From the NCBI GenBank assembly GCA_964442435.1, contig CAYTZG010000020.1, forward strand, positions 1 through 30,361: a stretch of 30,361 nucleotides of DNA. The letters are read 5' to 3'. The translations under genes were made by a program, and so were the position numbers. Positions 8,251 to 15,456 of the stretch are shown in pieces. Each line of letters starts with the position of its first letter. The first letter of the stretch is position 1. Source of the DNA: CAMXAS01 sp964442435. Lineage in GTDB: Bacteria > Bacteroidota > Bacteroidia > Bacteroidales > P3. The notes beneath the pieces were generated by a model that had not been told where the DNA came from, ran no database searches, and saw only the letters and a program-made list of their open reading frames with translations.

Positions 8251-9237
8251 TTAAAATCCGATGATATGGCGAACCTCGGTCAGCGTCTTGGCGGCGCTTT
8301 CGCGGGCTCTTTCCGCGCCTAGCCGCAGGGTTTTCCGCAACAGTTCCTCGTCGGCCAACAGCGCGTTGATGCGTTCCCGCAAGGGCGCGACGAAGCGGAT
8401 GGCGTCTTCGGCCAACTGTTTCTTGAGGTCGCCGTAGCGGATTTGGCATTGGTTGTATTGCTCGTCGAAGAACGTGTAAGCCTCCGGCGTGGAAAGGATG
8501 CGGAGCAGTTGGAACAGGTTCGCGATGATTTCCGGCTTTTCCTGATTGGGTTCGGTCGGGCCGCTGTTGGTCACGGCTTTCATGACTTTCTTGCGAATCA
8601 CCTCGTCGGGGTCGGTCAGATAAATCGCGTTCATCTCGCCCTCCGACTTGCCCATCTTGCCCTTGCCGTCCAATCCGGGCACCTTGACCAAGGCTTCGCC
8701 GAAGTTGAACGCCTGCGGTTCCTTGAAAAATTCGGTATGATAGACGTGGTTGAAGCGTTGCGCGAACGTGCGCGTCATTTCCAGATGCTGTTCCTGGTCT
8801 TTGCCCACGGGCACGAAATCGGCCCGGTGCAGCAGGATGTCGGCCGCCATGAGCGTGGGATAGGTCAGCAGGCCGGCGTTCACGTTGTCGGGGTTCTGCC
8901 GCGCCTTTTCCTTGAACGACGTGCAGCGCGAGAGTTCGCCCAAGTAGGCGTTCATGTTCAGGAACAGATAGAGTTCCGCGGTTTCGGGCACGTCGCTTTG
9001 GGTATAAATCACGGCCTTTTCGGGGTCGAGGCCGGCGGCGAGATAGTGCGCCAGAATATGGTAGTTGTTGGCGCGCAACGATTCGGGGTTGGGGTGCGTC
9101 GTCAACGAATGGTAATCCGCAATGAAGAAATAGCAATCGTATTCGTTTTGCATACGCACGAAATTGCGCATGGCGCCGAAGTAATTGCCCAAATGGATTC
9201 TACCGGTGGGGCGAACCCCGCTTACTACAGTTTTCAT
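8251..9237 (-). CDS. trpS: tryptophanyl-tRNA synthetase
   Basis: A 328-residue class I aminoacyl-tRNA synthetase that charges tRNA-Trp. The HIGH-type motif is HLGN (15-18) within SGVRPTGRIHLGNYFGA. The KMSKS loop appears as KMGKS (194-198). GDL and DQEQHLEMTR elements of TrpS are present, and the length is normal. The Ser-to-Gly change in KMSKS is a variant I recall from other Bacteroidota TrpS, not a sign of inactivation. The gene is first in a pair with hflX and has a TAnnTTTG-type site about 50 bases upstream. Confidence 0.97.
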   Translation of the reverse strand: MKTVVSGVRPTGRIHLGNYFGAMRNFVRMQNEYDCYFFIADYHSLTTHPNPESLRANNYHILAHYLAAGLDPEKAVIYTQSDVPETAELYLFLNMNAYLGELSRCTSFKEKARQNPDNVNAGLLTYPTLMAADILLHRADFVPVGKDQEQHLEMTRTFAQRFNHVYHTEFFKEPQAFNFGEALVKVPGLDGKGKMGKSEGEMNAIYLTDPDEVIRKKVMKAVTNSGPTEPNQEKPEIIANLFQLLRILSTPEAYTFFDEQYNQCQIRYGDLKKQLAEDAIRFVAPLRERINALLADEELLRKTLRLGAERARESAAKTLTEVRHIIGF

Positions 9238-9283
9238 AACACGAGTCGGTTAACCGTTGCCGAAGCGCAATCGGTCTTCAATA

Positions 9284-9325
9284 CGGCAAAGATACACAAA
9301 TCAAAGTAAATTCGTATCTTTGCCG
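9284..9325. promoter_or_regulatory. divergent promoter region trpS / nitroreductase
   Basis: A perfect 11-base inverted repeat, CGGCAAAGATA (9284-9294) and TATCTTTGCCG (9315-9325), frames a 20-base A+T-rich core. Each arm reads as a Bacteroidota -7 box (TATCTTTG): outward to trpS on the minus strand and outward to 9345 on the plus strand. No good TTTG -33 box is seen at the usual spacing for either, so strength is uncertain. Confidence 0.6.
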
Positions 9326-9344
9326 CCTCTCAAAATAAAGGCTT

Positions 9345-9983
9345 ATGAAAAGAAATTTTTGGAAGACGGGCATGATATGCCTGTATGTGGCCGGCCTCGG
9401 TTTGATGGCGGCCGGTATGACGGCCTGCTGCGGCAACGGTTGCAAGGCCGATGCGCAAGACACGGCGGAAACCGTATTGGCCAATATCGCCAACCGTAAG
9501 AGCGTGCGTCATTTTGTGGAAGGCAAGGAAGTTTCCAAGGCCGATTTGGAAACCTTGGTCAAGGCCGGTATGGCCGCGCCGACGGCCCGCAATTCGCAGC
9601 CGTGGGAGTTCTATATCGTTTCCACGCCCGAAGGCAAGCAGACGTTGGTGGACGGCTTGCCTTACGCCAAGATGCTGGCGCAGGCTTCGGCCGCCATTGT
9701 CGTTTGCGGCAACGCGGAATATATGTTGGACGGCGAGGGGCGCGAATACTGGGTTCAGGACTGTTCGGCGGCTACGGAAAATATCCTGCTGGCGGCCGAA
9801 GCCATGGGCTTGGGCGCGGTTTGGACGGGCGTCTATCCCGTGCGCGAGCGCGTCAAGTTCGTGCAGGAAGCCCTGTCGTTGCCTTCGACGCATCTGCCGC
9901 TCTGCGTCATTCCGGTCGGTTATCCCACGGGCGAGGATCAGCCCAAGGATAAATACAAGGCCGAACGCCTCCATTGGAAGTAG
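9345..9983 (+). CDS. lipoprotein nitroreductase-family protein
   Basis: 212 residues. The N-terminus is a signal sequence ending in a near-lipobox MTAC (C28, followed by C29 and C33). The mature protein is therefore predicted to be lipidated and outside the inner membrane. The rest is a compact nitroreductase fold: RKSVRHF (50-56), AAPTARNSQPWEF (76-88), and GLGAVWTGVYP, which are FMN-binding and dimer elements. Nitroreductases use FMN and NAD(P)H to reduce nitro groups, quinones or flavins, and are usually cytoplasmic. The exported form raises the question of its electron donor. It has its own promoter candidate and a terminator-like hairpin downstream. Substrate unknown. Confidence 0.85.
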   Translation: MKRNFWKTGMICLYVAGLGLMAAGMTACCGNGCKADAQDTAETVLANIANRKSVRHFVEGKEVSKADLETLVKAGMAAPTARNSQPWEFYIVSTPEGKQTLVDGLPYAKMLAQASAAIVVCGNAEYMLDGEGREYWVQDCSAATENILLAAEAMGLGAVWTGVYPVRERVKFVQEALSLPSTHLPLCVIPVGYPTGEDQPKDKYKAERLHWK

Positions 9984-9995
9984 TGGCTTTACGTT

Positions 9996-10035
9996 AGGCG
10001 GAGCCGTATGCCCTTCTTGGCGCGGCTTCGCCTTT
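9996..10035 (+). terminator. terminator-like hairpin after the nitroreductase gene
   Basis: AGGCGGAGCCG (9996-10006) pairs with CGGCTTCGCCT (10023-10033) over 11 base pairs including one G-T wobble, with a 16-base loop. The following T tract is short (TTT at 10033-10035), so termination may be partial. Confidence 0.5.
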
Positions 10036-10064
10036 GACTTATCGCGCCCGTCGGTGGTCTGAAA

Positions 10065-10095
10065 TTTGTCGGATACGATAAAAATCGTATATTTG
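10065..10095 (+). promoter_or_regulatory. consensus Bacteroidota promoter for the metallopeptidase
   Basis: TTTG (10065-10068), a 19-base spacer, then TATATTTG (10088-10095). This matches the Bacteroidota housekeeping consensus (TTTG-N19-TAnnTTTG) exactly. Transcription would start near 10100, leaving a leader of about 230 bases before the ATG at 10329. Confidence 0.75.
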
Positions 10096-10099
10096 TAAA

Positions 10100-10328
10100 A
10101 AATAAGCGTCGCGATATAGGCGCTTACCAAAACCGACGGTCATGAAACCGTACCGTACCTTATCTCTGCTTGGGAAAAACAACTGGTCCCTATCCGCCTG
10201 CGGGCGGTGATAGAGACAGTGGTTTGTCCCCGTTTTCCCTACCGCCATCGTCCGCAGGTTCCGTTCCATCTTTGTCTCTGAGTACCCACTAAAATAAATT
10301 TATGTCCAAACCTTAATCTATTTCAATT
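10100..10328 (+). ncRNA. structured 5' leader with two alternative folds (candidate cis-regulatory RNA)
   Basis: Hairpins seen: TAAGCG (10103-10108) with CGCTTA (10121-10126), and ACGGT (10136-10140) with ACCGT (10147-10151). Fold A: GGGAAAA (10172-10178) pairs with TTTTCCC (10233-10239), enclosing CTAT/ATAG and CCGCC (10194-10198) with GGCGG (10203-10207) closed by a TGCG tetraloop. Fold B: 10197-10208 pairs with 10241-10245 and 10252-10258 over 12 base pairs with a six-base bulge. Fold B uses the same strand as the fold A hairpin and is incompatible with the outer fold A helix. No riboswitch class is recognised. The RNA function is inference from structure alone. Confidence 0.45.
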
Positions 10329-13300
10329 ATGAAAACGAATGTTGTATTCCGTCTGTTCAGCGGTATAGCCCTATTGTTCGGCCTCGTGGCGCAGGGGGCG
10401 TATGCTTATAGTGGAAAAGATTCACGTAATGGGGAATCCTTACCTGCTCGTGGTACGATACGTGTCTTGGTTGTATTCGCCGAGGTAACGGGCGACCCGA
10501 ATTATGGTCTCGATACTTGGCCGTGGGAAGCGGGCAAGATGCCGCCCAATGCCGATCAAATGTTCGATGCCGATTGGTGGACTTTCGGCGGCGGCTTTGT
10601 CGGCGGCGGAGATGGCCCATTGTCCACCCAGCCGACCATTGGGGTTACAACCTCGGTGCCGAAAAAGCGGTTTTCCCGTTTTTTCTACGATGCGTCTTTC
10701 GGGAACCTCAATGTAAAAGGGGATTACTATCCAACACTTATTCAGATACCATATAATCAAATTGTATGTGATGTGAATGGAAATTGTAATTATGATCAAT
10801 TGGTGATGGATGTCTTGGCTTCGAAGACCAATCCAAAGAGTGCGACGGGGCTTAGCATTCCGGCCGATTTCGATGCGTGGACTCCGGCTGGGGCTTATGA
10901 GGAAAAAAATAATACGCCGGATGGCAAAATAGACAATCTGATTATTCTATGGCGTATCAATTCCCGTTTGGCGACAGTGTTTAATAGTGGAAAAGCTTAT
11001 GGAAGTGTATCGTCTTCGAATCTAAGAATACAGTCGAATTATACGCAGAGTATGTATACTTTCGACTTAACCAACACCGTTATTCCGCATGAACTTAGTC
11101 ATCAATTTTTGGGCGGCAATCAGTACCATAATGGCGGTGCGGGTGCGGGAACGCGGCATTTTATGACGAATGTGGGCGGCTACGGCATTTTGGAAAGTTA
11201 CAACCATAACCTGCGTTCGTGCAATGCGTGGGACCGTTACCGTTTGGGTTGGAAGAAGAACGATGCCTATCCGGATATTTACGCCTGCAATACGGCTGGC
11301 GAGGTTGTGAACGGGGATATTGCGTATCGTATCCCGAAACCGGAAGAGTTTAAGAACTCGGAGGTCCTTACCTCCAGGGAGTATGTGTTGCGCGACTTTT
11401 TGACGACGGGCGACGCCATCCGTATAAAGTTACCCTATGTGGGGCTAAATGGGGTGGATCCGCAATGGATATGGATAGAGAACCATGTTCAGGATAGTCT
11501 CCGGCCTTATTATCCGGCAGGCGCCACCCAGCCGATGGGCGTCCGTATCAATCTGCAGGTGGGGGGTGATGATTTTAAGTCGTATAACGAAAGATCCACG
11601 TATAAAGAAGGTGATTATATGCGGACGAACTATTATGTGCCGTTCAGCCGTTTCGGCCGTTGGGATTTTGATATATCTCAAATAACAGACAATGACGAGT
11701 ATAAAGCCAGTACGATTTCGGATAAGAGCAATGCGTTTACGGGCAATTCCTTGTTGGAATCGCTGAAATACGATGCCAATGGGGACGGTAAATTGCAGGA
11801 TAGGGAAGAAGTCACGATAACACAAGTCTATAAGGATAACGTGCGCATCGGCGGGGATAACCCGATTTTCGGGACAGCGTATGACGTCTTTCAGGTGGGG
11901 GATACGTTGAGTTTGGCCACAAACCCGGCCACAACGCCTTGGCTGACACATAGAACGGCAACAGGGGCAGAATCTTGTACGCCTTTGGAAAGCCGGGATA
12001 ACCGAAAAATCTATCTGAACGGTCTTAGAATCCATATCAATGAAAAACGGGCCGATGGGAGCGTGGTGGTCGTCGTTACGCAGGGCTATTATAGGGTGAA
12101 CCGGGACCAGCGTTGGTGCGGCGACATCGTGTTGAATGAGAAAATCAGTTTGGGGGCGGGCAAAAAGATAAATTTAACCTTGGGGGAAACGCCTGTCGTA
12201 AAAACAATGCCGATAACCATTGATAATAAACGCTATTTTACGGAACCCACAATCTTGACTTGCAAAGCCAGTTCGGTATTGTCCCTTGATAGGGATGCGG
12301 AAGTGGAAATAGACGATTTATGTGCGTTGGTTTTGGAGCAAGGATGTATGGTTGAGAAAAAAACGGCCTCCGGTATATCGACGATACATGTAAAGTCCGG
12401 CGGTACGTTGATTGTGGAGTCCGGGGTCACGTTTAAAAATGAAAAAATAATATTGAAGATCGATGCCGGCGCCTATGCCTGTATTGATGGATCTGCCGCA
12501 AGTCATTTCATCATTGATAATAAGGGAACGGCTAATGCCGTACATCCATATCTCCAACGGGTTAAGGATTTGAGGTGCAGTAGCGGTAGAAATGCTAAAT
12601 CCGGCGACGCCGAGGATGAACCGGATGATGAACCGGAAGAAGAATCCATCCCAATCTATCAGTCCTTCTTCGATGGAAACCCGGTCTATCATCAAGTTGG
12701 AAAGAATCATTTCTCGTGTGGATATTCGGTTCCTATTTACTGGCAAGGCTTGGAAGGTGATACAATAGTAGATGGTTTGTCGTATTATAAACTGTCGGTT
12801 AGGGATGGAGATTGGCCACAAGGGGAATCTAGGCAATTTTGGGTACGTGAAAGCGAGGCGCATGATAAGGTTTGGGTGCGGTTGCCCTGGGATGCGGCCG
12901 GACAGGAATTTTTAGTGGTGGATATGAACCTTGACGCTGGGGATGTCTTCGTGATGGATAGGGAATTCGAAAAGATAACGCTGTGCGATACAAGCTGGGA
13001 TACCGAAGGAGCAATGATTGTCCGTTATAAGGATACGGTCATCTGTAAGGAAACCGGTTTTGTTGTGGATACGGTCTATCATCTCGAACATCCTGGCGGG
13101 TTGTTGAAACATATCCGCTTGAGCCCCCATGGTTATGGTGGATATACCAGGGCATTGGAGAATGTATGGATACATGGAAGCAATTGTCATTGGCGGTCGC
13201 ATCACTTTGAGTTTATAGAGGGCGTGGGTTCGAATTTGGGTTTTGTGTATCACCGCTTAGGGGTTTCTTGGCAAGATTCTTTGTGGGGGCGCCTATGGTG

Positions 13301-13718
13301 CATGGGTACTGAGGCCGCGACGGACTATATAATCTGTATGGAGCGTGATGGTGACGTTTATTATGTGCATCCGAACGCGGAATGTAAGGATTGTGATGAT
13401 AGGGTTTTTGATTATCAGATAGCCAACGAGCGGGTTCAGTCGATGAGCCGCCACCTGCTGGTGTCGCCCAACCCGGCGGCGGAAACGGCCACGCTGCAAT
13501 GGGATGCTGCCACCGACAGCCGCGTGACTATGGCCTCTTGCCGTGTTCTGTTGTATGATATGCAGGGCGTGCGCTTGCGCTCGTACACCGTTGACAGCTG
13601 GCCCTATACGCTGAGCGTGTCGGATTTGACGCCGGGCGCCTACCTGTTGCGCGTTGTGCCGGTTGAAACCCCGGCGGACGGCGTTTGGCAGGCCACGGTG
13701 CGGCTCATGGTAAGGTAG
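10329..13718 (+). CDS. secreted M6-like metallopeptidase with T9SS C-terminal sorting domain
   Basis: 1129 residues. A signal peptide spans about 1-27 (cleavage near AYA-YSG). The catalytic region resembles the immune-inhibitor A (M6) group: NTPDGKIDNLIILW just before a zinc motif HELSH (254-258) with a further His at 267 (HELSHQFLGGNQYH). A canonical EF-hand-type loop lies at 482-493 (DANGDGKLQDRE). An acidic Asp/Glu linker lies at about 758-773. Then comes a beta-rich domain with FIEGVGSNLG, common in Bacteroidota secreted proteins, and from about 1038 a T9SS type A sorting domain (VSPNPA, LYDMQGV, LSVSDLTPGAYLLRV). The protein should cross the outer membrane by T9SS and be surface-attached or released. 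Its body is much A+T-richer than the last 280 bases. No neighbouring gene appears co-transcribed. Confidence 0.82.
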   Translation: MKTNVVFRLFSGIALLFGLVAQGAYAYSGKDSRNGESLPARGTIRVLVVFAEVTGDPNYGLDTWPWEAGKMPPNADQMFDADWWTFGGGFVGGGDGPLSTQPTIGVTTSVPKKRFSRFFYDASFGNLNVKGDYYPTLIQIPYNQIVCDVNGNCNYDQLVMDVLASKTNPKSATGLSIPADFDAWTPAGAYEEKNNTPDGKIDNLIILWRINSRLATVFNSGKAYGSVSSSNLRIQSNYTQSMYTFDLTNTVIPHELSHQFLGGNQYHNGGAGAGTRHFMTNVGGYGILESYNHNLRSCNAWDRYRLGWKKNDAYPDIYACNTAGEVVNGDIAYRIPKPEEFKNSEVLTSREYVLRDFLTTGDAIRIKLPYVGLNGVDPQWIWIENHVQDSLRPYYPAGATQPMGVRINLQVGGDDFKSYNERSTYKEGDYMRTNYYVPFSRFGRWDFDISQITDNDEYKASTISDKSNAFTGNSLLESLKYDANGDGKLQDREEVTITQVYKDNVRIGGDNPIFGTAYDVFQVGDTLSLATNPATTPWLTHRTATGAESCTPLESRDNRKIYLNGLRIHINEKRADGSVVVVVTQGYYRVNRDQRWCGDIVLNEKISLGAGKKINLTLGETPVVKTMPITIDNKRYFTEPTILTCKASSVLSLDRDAEVEIDDLCALVLEQGCMVEKKTASGISTIHVKSGGTLIVESGVTFKNEKIILKIDAGAYACIDGSAASHFIIDNKGTANAVHPYLQRVKDLRCSSGRNAKSGDAEDEPDDEPEEESIPIYQSFFDGNPVYHQVGKNHFSCGYSVPIYWQGLEGDTIVDGLSYYKLSVRDGDWPQGESRQFWVRESEAHDKVWVRLPWDAAGQEFLVVDMNLDAGDVFVMDREFEKITLCDTSWDTEGAMIVRYKDTVICKETGFVVDTVYHLEHPGGLLKHIRLSPHGYGGYTRALENVWIHGSNCHWRSHHFEFIEGVGSNLGFVYHRLGVSWQDSLWGRLWCMGTEAATDYIICMERDGDVYYVHPNAECKDCDDRVFDYQIANERVQSMSRHLLVSPNPAAETATLQWDAATDSRVTMASCRVLLYDMQGVRLRSYTVDSWPYTLSVSDLTPGAYLLRVVPVETPADGVWQATVRLMVR

Positions 13719-13730
13719 GATGGCGTCAGA

Positions 13731-13762
13731 TTTGCTTTTTTGTTAGGTTTGTGTTAATTTCG
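13731..13762 (+). promoter_or_regulatory. putative promoter of rpsP
   Basis: TTTG (13731-13734), a 20-base spacer, and TAATTTCG (13755-13762), one base off the TAnnTTTG consensus. It is 30 bases before the rpsP start and just after the metallopeptidase stop. Confidence 0.5.
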
Positions 13763-13792
13763 CGCTCCTAAATAAACCAAAATTATACAACA

Positions 13793-14362
13793 ATGCCTGT
13801 AAGAATCAGATTACAAAGACATGGTAAGAAGGGCGCGCCCTTCTATCACATTGTCGTGGCGGATGGTCGTGCACCTCGTGATGGAAAATTTATCGAGAAG
13901 TTAGGCACGTATAATCCGATGGTACACCCGGCTCAGATTGAGTTGGATGTTGACAAAGCGGTAAAATGGATGCGCAACGGCGCGCAACCGTCCGACACCG
14001 CCCGTTCGTTGATGTCCGTCAAGGGCGCGATGCTCAAGCATCACTTGCTCCGTGGCGTGGACAAAGGCGCGATGACGTTGGAACAGGCCGAAGCCAAATT
14101 CCAGGCTTGGCTGAGCGAAAAGGAACAACGCATCCAGAAACAGAGAGACGAAAAGGTTTCGAAACGCAACGCTGGCATGAAAGAACGTCTGGCGGCCGAA
14201 GCCAAGATCAAGGAAGCCCGTGCGGAAGCCGTGGCCAAGAAGAAAGCCGACGCTTTGGCTCAGGTAGAAGCGCAGAAAGCGGAGGCGACTGCCGAAGCCG
14301 CTGCGGAAGAAGCCCCGGCCGAAGCTCCCGCTACGGAAGAAGCGGCGCCCGCGGCCGAATAA
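13793..14362 (+). CDS. rpsP: 30S ribosomal protein S16 with long C-terminal tail
   Basis: 189 residues. The first about 80 residues are a standard S16 (MPVRIRLQRHGKKGAPFYHIVVADGRAPRDG, FIEKLGTYNP, AVKWMRNGAQPSDTARSLMS), which binds 16S rRNA during 30S assembly. The remainder is a helical, highly charged Lys/Glu/Ala extension (about 105-160, probable coiled coil) ending in a low-complexity Ala/Glu/Pro tail. E. coli S16 has 82 residues. Long S16 tails are usual in Bacteroidetes as I recall. It is closed by a terminator, yet rimM, its frequent operon partner, lies one gene further on. Confidence 0.96.
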   Translation: MPVRIRLQRHGKKGAPFYHIVVADGRAPRDGKFIEKLGTYNPMVHPAQIELDVDKAVKWMRNGAQPSDTARSLMSVKGAMLKHHLLRGVDKGAMTLEQAEAKFQAWLSEKEQRIQKQRDEKVSKRNAGMKERLAAEAKIKEARAEAVAKKKADALAQVEAQKAEATAEAAAEEAPAEAPATEEAAPAAE

Positions 14363-14382
14363 GTTTCGGTTCGGGATTATGG

Positions 14383-14417
14383 AAAGGAGCATCTGTGCAA
14401 GCGGGTGCTCCTTTTTT
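14383..14417 (+). terminator. intrinsic terminator after rpsP
   Basis: AAAGGAGCA (14383-14391) pairs with TGCTCCTTT (14406-14414) around a 14-base loop, with T residues to 14417. It lies 21 bases past the rpsP stop. Downstream genes then need read-through or another promoter, and none is obvious before 14438. Confidence 0.85.
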
Positions 14418-14437
14418 AGTAGGATAAACCGGAGGTT

Positions 14438-14848
14438 ATGAAAAAAGAAGTGCAGATACGGTTCGGCGACATCGACCGGCTGGGTCATGTCAACAATGCC
14501 GTTTACGCCCAGTTTTTCGATATCGGGCGCGTGGAGTTCCTGCAACACTATATGCCCGGCTTGCGCTTTGACGGCCGGACGCTCGTATTGGTGCATCTGG
14601 AAACGGATTTCATCCGCCCCGTCTTTGAACACGACCGCATTGCCGTGGAGACGTTTTTGGAGAAAATCGGCGGCAAGAGCGTGACGATGATGCAGGAAAT
14701 ACGCGACGATGCCGGCGTGTTGCGCGCCCGTTGTCGCAGCGTGCTTTCAACCTTGGATATGGCGCAGGGCGGTTCGTTCCCGATGCCGGAAGATTGGCGC
14801 GCGATGCTGGAACAGGCGGAGTTTATGCCGGAAGAATCATCAAAATAG
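14438..14848 (+). CDS. hotdog-fold acyl-CoA thioesterase (4HBT family)
   Basis: 136 residues, the usual size for a single hotdog domain. The N-terminal signature RFGDIDRLGHVNNAVYAQFFDIGRVEF holds the probable catalytic Asp (D13) and the GHVNN turn of 4-hydroxybenzoyl-CoA thioesterase/YbgC-type enzymes. It would hydrolyse an acyl-CoA or acyl-ACP in the cytoplasm; the chain is unknown. It sits between the rpsP terminator and rimM, with only 4 bases to rimM. Confidence 0.88.
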   Translation: MKKEVQIRFGDIDRLGHVNNAVYAQFFDIGRVEFLQHYMPGLRFDGRTLVLVHLETDFIRPVFEHDRIAVETFLEKIGGKSVTMMQEIRDDAGVLRARCRSVLSTLDMAQGGSFPMPEDWRAMLEQAEFMPEESSK

Positions 14849-14852
14849 CGGA

Positions 14853-15383
14853 ATGATGCCGAATAAAGCGGATTGTTTTTTCTTGGGGTATATCGGCCGG
14901 ACGTTTGGCTACGCGGGCGAGCTCGTCGTATCGTTGGATGTGGACGATCCGTCGCGTTACGCCGACCTTAAGTCGGTGCTCGTGGAAGTCAAGAGCGGCT
15001 TGGTGCCTTATTTTATCGAAGAAATCAAGATGCGCGACCGGGACGCGGTGTGGCGTTTCGAGGGCGTGGGCACGGAGGAAGCGGCGCGGCTCGTGGGTTG
15101 CGAGTTGTATCTGCCGCTGTCGGCTTTGCCGCCCCTGACCGGCAACCGGTTTTATTTCCACGAGGTGGTCGGCTTTGCGGTAGAGGATAGGGCGGCCGGC
15201 GAAATCGGCACGTTGACGCGCGTTTACGACAACGGCCCGCAGCCGATTCTGTCGATTGAACATCCCGACGGCAAGGAGATTATGGTGCCGCTCATCGATG
15301 CCTTCCTGCTGGAAGTGGACCGCAAGCGCCGGCGGCTGAAAATCGCCGCGCCGGAGGGGCTCATTGATTTTTACCTCGCGTAG
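14853..15383 (+). CDS. rimM: ribosome maturation factor RimM
   Basis: 176 residues. The N-terminal RimM domain begins FFLGYIGRTFGYAGELVV and the PRC-barrel-like C-terminal half has FYFHEVVGFAVED and EIMVPLIDAFLLEVDRKRRRLKI. RimM binds S19 and helps mature the 30S head. The start at 14853 (MMPNKADCFFLGY) is chosen because the earlier in-frame residues overlap the thioesterase gene and are not family-like; the second Met at 14856 is equally possible. trmD and rplS, frequent neighbours in other bacteria, are absent. Confidence 0.93.
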   Translation: MMPNKADCFFLGYIGRTFGYAGELVVSLDVDDPSRYADLKSVLVEVKSGLVPYFIEEIKMRDRDAVWRFEGVGTEEAARLVGCELYLPLSALPPLTGNRFYFHEVVGFAVEDRAAGEIGTLTRVYDNGPQPILSIEHPDGKEIMVPLIDAFLLEVDRKRRRLKIAAPEGLIDFYLA

Positions 15384-15404
15384 CGTCAAGTTGCGTAAAT
15401 TTCG

Positions 15405-15412
15405 TATATTTG
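15405..15412 (+). promoter_or_regulatory. -7 promoter element upstream of tsaC
   Basis: TATATTTG matches the Bacteroidota -7 consensus, 44 bases before the tsaC start. No convincing TTTG -33 box is present at the usual spacing. Confidence 0.4.
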
Positions 15413-15456
15413 CAAGTGCACGGAATGTGTGCGGAGTAAGCCTAATAGTCGCATCC

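Larger units (their letters stand above)
9984..10328 (+). other. 345-base gene-free region: terminator, promoter, structured leader
   Basis: No credible coding region lies here; the 76-codon minus-strand frame through it has no recognisable protein features. It holds a hairpin ending the nitroreductase gene (9996-10035), a consensus promoter (10065-10095) and a transcribed leader of about 230 bases with several hairpins before the metallopeptidase start at 10329. Each is listed separately. Confidence 0.8.

Noticed and set aside
8644..8658. KMGKS instead of KMSKS in TrpS as a sign of an inactive enzyme
   Set aside because: The enzyme is otherwise complete and I recall this variant in other Bacteroidota TrpS, so it is not evidence of decay.
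10039..10269. 76-codon minus-strand frame in the leader region
   Set aside because: Its composition is not protein-like and it crosses the promoter and hairpins on the other strand. The RNA structure explains the region better.
14200..14362. Repetitive GCC/GAA codons at the end of rpsP as a tandem repeat
   Set aside because: The codons form a low-complexity Ala/Glu tail, with no fixed repeat unit.
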